Origin: Njordibacter sp028825405
Lineage (GTDB): Bacteria > Pseudomonadota > Gammaproteobacteria > Pseudomonadales > Balneatricaceae
Direction of reading: 5' to 3'
Assembly (NCBI RefSeq): GCF_047730065.1
Contig: NZ_CP159829.1
Span: 124,001 to 188,000, forward strand
DNA length: 64,000 nucleotides
Shown here: piece after piece, positions 60,216 to 64,000 of the stretch
How the letters are laid out: every line of letters begins with the position of its first letter
How positions within the stretch are numbered: position 1 is the stretch's first letter
Notes under the pieces: generated by a model
Database searches by the model: none
Seen by the model: only the letters and a program-made list of their open reading frames with translations
Told to the model about the DNA's origin: nothing
Translations under genes and position numbers: made by a program

Positions 60216-61285
60216 GGGAGTTTCTCCATGGGTAGGTAAATGTTAAAACAAGTTTGGCCGCTTTGACTATCGCATTCGATGAGACCTTGGTGCTGTTGTA
60301 TGAGGCTTTGGGCAATACTTAAACCCAACCCTGAGCCCTGTGCACGATGTGTCACCAATGGAAAAAATATGTCTTCTATATGGTTGGCACTAATGCCTGG
60401 ACCGTTGTCAGTTATGCTGATGCAGCATGCTAGGCGGTGACAAATGTTGCCAATAGTGAAATGCCTAACAATGCGGGTTTTTAAACAAATGTGGCCATTG
60501 GGGGTCTGATGTTCTACCAATGCTTGTAATGCATTGCGGCCCACGTTGAGAAACACTTGAGTCATTTGATTAGCGTCGATGAGCAACTCGGGTAAGCTGG
60601 GATCATAGTCACGTATTAGTTGCACCTGACCACTGGCTTCAGCACGCAGGAGCTGGTCTATTTTATCAAGTATCTGATGAATGTTGCAGATCTGTTTTTG
60701 AGTTTGGCGCTGAGGGCCAATTAAACGGTCTACAAGGTCTCTGAGGCGATCAGCCTCAGAAATAATGATGTCAGTAAATTCATGCAGAGAAGGGTCCAGC
60801 TCTCTTTGCAATAATTGGGCTGCACCACGAATACCACCAAGTGGATTTTTGATTTCGTGAGCAAGGTTACGCACTAGGTTAGAAGACGCTTGTTGTTGTG
60901 TGGTCATGCGCGCTTCTTGGGTTAGGCGCTTGACGCGCTCTAAAGGCTGTATTTCTAAGGCTAAGCTACCTTCATCATCTATAGCGGTCACACTCAAGTC
61001 GACCCACAGTCGGTGGCCATTGGCTTGTTGAATTTGGGTATCGCGGCTAGTAAATGATTGCTGCTGCTTGGAGCTGTCTTGCAATTGCTGCTTTAGCAGA
61101 GCGTCCAAATTTAACAGATTGCTTATGGGTTCCAGCTGCATTTGGTGTTGACTGACCCGAAATAAATTTTCGGCAGCTAAATTTAATGCCACAATTTCCA
61201 TCTTTGTGTTGATTAACACGATGGCGGTCGTTAAATGGTTAACTAACCCAGCTAGAGCTTGGTTGGCTTGTAGTAAATTAGTCAT
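60212..61285 (-). CDS. glnL: Nitrogen sensor kinase NtrB
   Basis: A 357-residue soluble histidine kinase. An N-terminal PAS domain is followed by the H-box NLAHEIKNPLGGIRGAAQLL, then the N-box (QVFLNVGRNALQAL), G1 (ITDNGPGI) and G2 (GSGLGLSIAQSLIQQH). Under nitrogen limitation it phosphorylates NtrC; P-II signals excess. It is in an operon with glnG and downstream of glnA. Confidence 0.96.
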   Translation of the reverse strand: MTNLLQANQALAGLVNHLTTAIVLINTKMEIVALNLAAENLFRVSQHQMQLEPISNLLNLDALLKQQLQDSSKQQQSFTSRDTQIQQANGHRLWVDLSVTAIDDEGSLALEIQPLERVKRLTQEARMTTQQQASSNLVRNLAHEIKNPLGGIRGAAQLLQRELDPSLHEFTDIIISEADRLRDLVDRLIGPQRQTQKQICNIHQILDKIDQLLRAEASGQVQLIRDYDPSLPELLIDANQMTQVFLNVGRNALQALVEHQTPNGHICLKTRIVRHFTIGNICHRLACCISITDNGPGISANHIEDIFFPLVTHRAQGSGLGLSIAQSLIQQHQGLIECDSQSGQTCFNIYLPMEKLP

Positions 61286-61347
61286 CGCACTCCGTGTAAA
61301 AAGGGTTAGTCAAATTATAACGCACCAATTTAGTGCGTCAGGGAAGC

Positions 61348-61373
61348 TTAAAAAGCCCTCCAAGGAGGGCTTT
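61348..61373 (-). terminator. Rho-independent terminator after glnA
   Basis: AAAGCCCTCC and GGAGGGCTTT form a perfect 10-bp stem with a 2-base loop. On the minus strand it is followed by TTTTAAGC. It lies 11 bases past the glnA stop and would separate most glnA transcripts from glnLG. A second small hairpin (ACGCAC/GTGCGT) follows near 61320. Confidence 0.88.
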
Positions 61374-61383
61374 GGTAAGGCTT

Positions 61384-62790
61384 TTAGCAAGAGTAGTAAA
61401 GGCCAAACTCAACGGGGTGAGTCACGCTGTTAACTGCTTCTACTTCGCCGTTTTTAAGCTCGATGTATGCATCGATCATTTCGTCAGTAAACACACCGCC
61501 TCGAGTCAAGAACTCTCGATCTGCTTCAAGTGCGCTCAAAGCTTCTTCTAAGCTTCGTGCCACTGTTGGGATAGCAGCCGCTTCTTCTGCAGGTAGGTCA
61601 TATAGATCCTTATCGGCTGCATCGCCAGGGTGGATCTTGTTTTGAATGCCATCCAGGCCTGCCATCAAAAGCGCTGCAAAGCACAAATATGGGTTAGCTG
61701 TTGGATCAGGGAAGCGTACTTCTACTCTGCGTCCACGGGGATTGCTTACGTATGGAATACGGATAGAAGCAGAGCGATTACGAGCCGAATAGGCCAGCAT
61801 TACTGGGGCTTCAAATCCTGGCACTAGGCGTTTGTAGGCATTTGTTGAAGCGTTAGTAAAGGCGTTAAGCGCCCTCGCATGCTTAATAATACCGCCAATG
61901 TAATAAAGGGCTGTGTCAGATAGACCACCGTAGCCGTCACCAGCAAAAAGGTTAACGCCATCTTTAGCGATTGACTGGTGCACATGCATGCCAGAACCGT
62001 TATCTCCAACAATCGGCTTAGGCATAAATGTGGCCGTCTTGCCATAGGCGTGAGCGACGTTGTGCACACAGTACTTCAGAATCTGTACTTCATCTGCCTT
62101 GCGAATTAAGGTGCTGAACTTAGTACCAATTTCGTTTTGGTTAGCAGTGGCTACTTCGTGGTGATGAACCTCTATCTCAACCCCCATAGATTCCATGGCA
62201 TCGCACATGGCACCACGCATGTCATGGGAAGAGTCGACTGGTGGCACTGGAAAATATCCGCCTTTAACACCTGGACGATGGCCTGTGTTACCACCTTCGA
62301 TGGTAGCATTAGACTGCCAAGCGGCTTCTTCTGAGTTGATTTCGTACATGGAGCCTTGCATATCGGATTTCCATTTCACGTCATCAAACACAAAAAACTC
62401 GGGCTCGGGGCCGAAGTAAGCCGTGTCACCAATGCCTGTCGACTTAAGATATTCTTCAGCGCGTGCAGCCACTGAGCGTGGGTCGCGGTCGTAGCCTTGC
62501 ATGGTGGCTGGTTCAATAACGTCGCAACGTACATTAACTGTTGTGCTTTCTGTGAATGGGTCTAACACCGCCGTGCTGTCGTCGGGCATGATGATCATGT
62601 CTGAATCGTTAATGCCTTTCCAACCCGCAATAGAGGATCCATCGAACATTTGGCCTTCAGCGAAAAAGTCTTCATCAACTGTACTTGCAGGTATAGTAAC
62701 GTGCTGCTCTTTGCCTTTGGTATCGGTAAAGCGTAGGTCGACCCAGCGCGCTTCGCTGTCTTGGATCATTTTAAGGGTGTTTGCAGACAT
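61384..62790 (-). CDS. glnA: Glutamine synthetase, type I
   Basis: A 468-residue GSI-beta subunit. It has the MFDGSSIAGW beta-grasp region, metal ligands in YFGPEPEFFVFDD, the ATP site around NGSGMHVHQSIAK, the NRSASIRIPYVSNPRGRRVEVRFPDPTANPY block and the adenylylation tyrosine in DKDLYDLPAEE. It assimilates ammonia into glutamine. A sigma-54 promoter and an upstream NtrC site indicate nitrogen control. Confidence 0.98.
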   Translation of the reverse strand: MSANTLKMIQDSEARWVDLRFTDTKGKEQHVTIPASTVDEDFFAEGQMFDGSSIAGWKGINDSDMIIMPDDSTAVLDPFTESTTVNVRCDVIEPATMQGYDRDPRSVAARAEEYLKSTGIGDTAYFGPEPEFFVFDDVKWKSDMQGSMYEINSEEAAWQSNATIEGGNTGHRPGVKGGYFPVPPVDSSHDMRGAMCDAMESMGVEIEVHHHEVATANQNEIGTKFSTLIRKADEVQILKYCVHNVAHAYGKTATFMPKPIVGDNGSGMHVHQSIAKDGVNLFAGDGYGGLSDTALYYIGGIIKHARALNAFTNASTNAYKRLVPGFEAPVMLAYSARNRSASIRIPYVSNPRGRRVEVRFPDPTANPYLCFAALLMAGLDGIQNKIHPGDAADKDLYDLPAEEAAAIPTVARSLEEALSALEADREFLTRGGVFTDEMIDAYIELKNGEVEAVNSVTHPVEFGLYYSC

Positions 62791-62877
62791 GTAGTCTCTC
62801 CAATCAAGACTGGCTTAAAGGCCAGTGGGTTACGTATATAATTTCTAGCGCTTTGGCTATCATTCCTGATAACTCTT

Positions 62878-62894
62878 AAGCAACGGCCGTGCCA
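62878..62894 (-). promoter_or_regulatory. Sigma-54 promoter of glnA
   Basis: The minus strand reads TGGCACGGCCGTTGCTT, a perfect -24/-12 element (TGGCACG, 4 bases, TTGCT). It lies about 90 bases before the glnA ATG. Confidence 0.92.
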
Positions 62895-63019
62895 ACTTTA
62901 CATTAATAGTTAAAAGCGACTCTCTATGGCGGTTTTGGTCACATTCTGATGCCTTTTTAATCAGCTAACGCCCTATTGAAGGGCGAACAATCGTAAACTA
63001 AGTCAATCTATTACAATTA

Positions 63020-63036
63020 TGCACTAAAATAGGTCG
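63020..63036 (-). promoter_or_regulatory. Possible second, weak NtrC site
   Basis: TGCACTAAAATAGGTCG keeps the left half-site TGCACT, but the right half deviates from TGGTGCA. It lies 32 bases from the stronger site, the usual spacing of about three helical turns. Confidence 0.35.
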
Positions 63037-63051
63037 CTATTGAATACCTTT

Positions 63052-63068
63052 CGCACCAAATAAGTGCA
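63052..63068 (-). promoter_or_regulatory. NtrC-binding site upstream of glnA
   Basis: The minus strand reads TGCACTTATTTGGTGCG, matching the NtrC enhancer TGCACY-N4-TGGTGCA at all but the last base. It is about 160 bases upstream of the sigma-54 promoter, a normal enhancer distance. Confidence 0.85.
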
Positions 63069-63128
63069 AAATAGTAGGCCTGTATAAATGTTTCTTTCGT
63101 TCCGTTTAAGGTGCTGTGTTATGAGTGT

Positions 63129-63142
63129 ATTTTTGCTATAAT
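63129..63142 (+). promoter_or_regulatory. Putative extended -10 promoter for typA
   Basis: TTTTTGCTATAAT contains a perfect TATAAT (63137-63142) preceded by TGC, an extended -10. It lies about 87 bases before the typA ATG. No good -35 is seen. Confidence 0.5.
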
Positions 63143-63228
63143 TCGCGCTGCATTTTTTTGGCGCTACATTGAAGTAGCGCCCATACGTATTGTGGCCATG
63201 TTCAGTTGCGGCCGTTTGGAGTAGTGAG

Positions 63229-64000
63229 ATGATCGAAAAGTTAAGAAATGTGGCGATTGTAGCCCACGTAGACCATGGTAAAACCACCTTGGTAGACAAG
63301 TTGCTAGAACAATCGGGCACACTCGATCGGCGTGACCAAGGTTCAGAGCGCATCATGGACTCTAACGACCAAGAAAAAGAGCGCGGTATCACTATTCTGG
63401 CAAAAAACACGGCTGTGAGCTGGAACGGCTACCATATCAATATTGTAGACACGCCAGGACACGCCGACTTTGGTGGTGAGGTAGAACGAGTTCTATCCAT
63501 GGTGGATTGTGTATTGTTGTTAGTTGATGCCGTAGATGGCCCAATGCCACAAACACGTTTTGTAACTCAAAAGGCGTTTCAGCAAGGCCTGAGCCCCATT
63601 GTAGTGATTAACAAGATTGACCGTCCAGGATCAAGGCCTGATTGGGTTATGGATCAAGTTTTTGATCTATTTGATTCATTAGGTGCGACAGATGAGCAGT
63701 TAGATTTTCCTGTCATGTACACGTCGGCCATTAATGGCATTGCAGGTCCATCGCCAGATAACATGTCAGAAAACATGGATCCGCTGTTTGAAGCCTTGGT
63801 CGAGTATGTTAAAGCTCCAGATGTTGATCTTGAGGGACCCTTGCAGATGCAAATCTCTGCCTTAGATTATTCGAGCTATGTTGGGGTTATTGGTGTAGGC
63901 CGTATTAAGCGTGGCAGCATGAAAGTGGGCCAACAGGTTAAGGTTGTGAGTTCAGATGGCAAGCAGCGTGCCGCTAAGCTACAAAATGTCATGAGCTACA
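63229..64000 (+). CDS. typA: Translational GTPase TypA/BipA (runs off the window)
   Basis: The frame from ATG 63229 (GGAG 8 bases upstream) is open to the window end, 257 codons. It has the GTPase motifs AHVDHGKTTLVDKL (G1), RGITI (G2), DTPGHADFGGEVE (G3) and VINKIDRPGSRPDW (G4). Domain II then begins. BipA is a ribosome-associated GTPase needed for 50S assembly and stress growth. Its place divergent from glnA is the conserved gammaproteobacterial order. Confidence 0.97.
   Translation, partial: MIEKLRNVAIVAHVDHGKTTLVDKLLEQSGTLDRRDQGSERIMDSNDQEKERGITILAKNTAVSWNGYHINIVDTPGHADFGGEVERVLSMVDCVLLLVDAVDGPMPQTRFVTQKAFQQGLSPIVVINKIDRPGSRPDWVMDQVFDLFDSLGATDEQLDFPVMYTSAINGIAGPSPDNMSENMDPLFEALVEYVKAPDVDLEGPLQMQISALDYSSYVGVIGVGRIKRGSMKVGQQVKVVSSDGKQRAAKLQNVMSY

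Noticed and set aside
1..64000. CRISPR array or complete prophage
   Set aside because: No regularly spaced repeats and no phage structural or replication genes were seen anywhere in the window.

Overview
The window reads as a chromosome segment of a marine-type gammaproteobacterium (Oceanospirillales/Pseudomonadales-like). This is an inference from core gene content and order: glnA-glnL-glnG with a sigma-54 promoter and an NtrC site, typA divergent from glnA, secB-grxC-rhodanese, gpmI-envC-ctpA-deacetylase, hisBHAF, mutY-yggX, purEK and pntAB. No genome comparison could be run.

Layout. 1-11.4 kb holds a partial MoxR-type ATPase, a GlxA/CdhR-type AraC regulator, a HAD phosphatase, purEK, a two-helix potassium-channel-like protein, a heme-dependent oxidative N-demethylase-like protein, a LysE exporter, a TPP riboswitch with an isolated thiB, nagA and pntAB. 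11.8-24.0 kb is a hydroxyproline-type catabolic locus. It has a polar amino-acid ABC importer (binding protein, two permeases, ATPase), a DHDPS-family deaminase, an FAD D-amino-acid dehydrogenase, an enolase-superfamily cis-3-hydroxyproline dehydratase-like protein, a proline-racemase-family protein with an unusual Ser/Thr catalytic pair, a pyrroline-2-carboxylate reductase-like protein, a GntR regulator, a MetE-C-like methyltransferase and a ketoglutarate-semialdehyde dehydrogenase. The same short motif (TTGGATACA) lies in three of its promoter regions and is the likely operator of the GntR protein. 24.1-33.6 kb carries mixed small genes and an RND exporter / LolA-like / beta-barrel trio.

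33.8-38.3 kb is a wrecked catabolic locus. An intact aldehyde dehydrogenase is followed by fragments of an aminomethyltransferase, an MFS transporter, gabD and pcaC. A 1.7-kb block with two 5'-truncated DUF4214 genes is spliced between the MFS and gabD fragments.

38334-47449 is the most interesting part: a putative 9.1-kb integrative element at tRNA-Phe. A 16-bp piece of the tRNA 3' end is present directly repeated at both ends (attL and attR) and a third time, inverted, inside the element (attP-like). The three large secreted-type cargo genes (metallopeptidase or FG-GAP repeats with RTX repeats and DUF4214 tails) are bracketed by one near-perfect 167-bp inverted repeat. The tyrosine recombinase is bracketed by another, 180-bp inverted repeat. 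Each repeat ends in an attachment core, so both halves could be inverted by the recombinase. The DNA that supplies the first codons of the integrase on one strand supplies its last codons and stop on the other.

47.6-64 kb is conserved core: yggX-mutY, hisBHAF, deacetylase-ctpA-envC-gpmI, rhodanese-grxC-secB, trmL, glnG-glnL-glnA and the start of typA.
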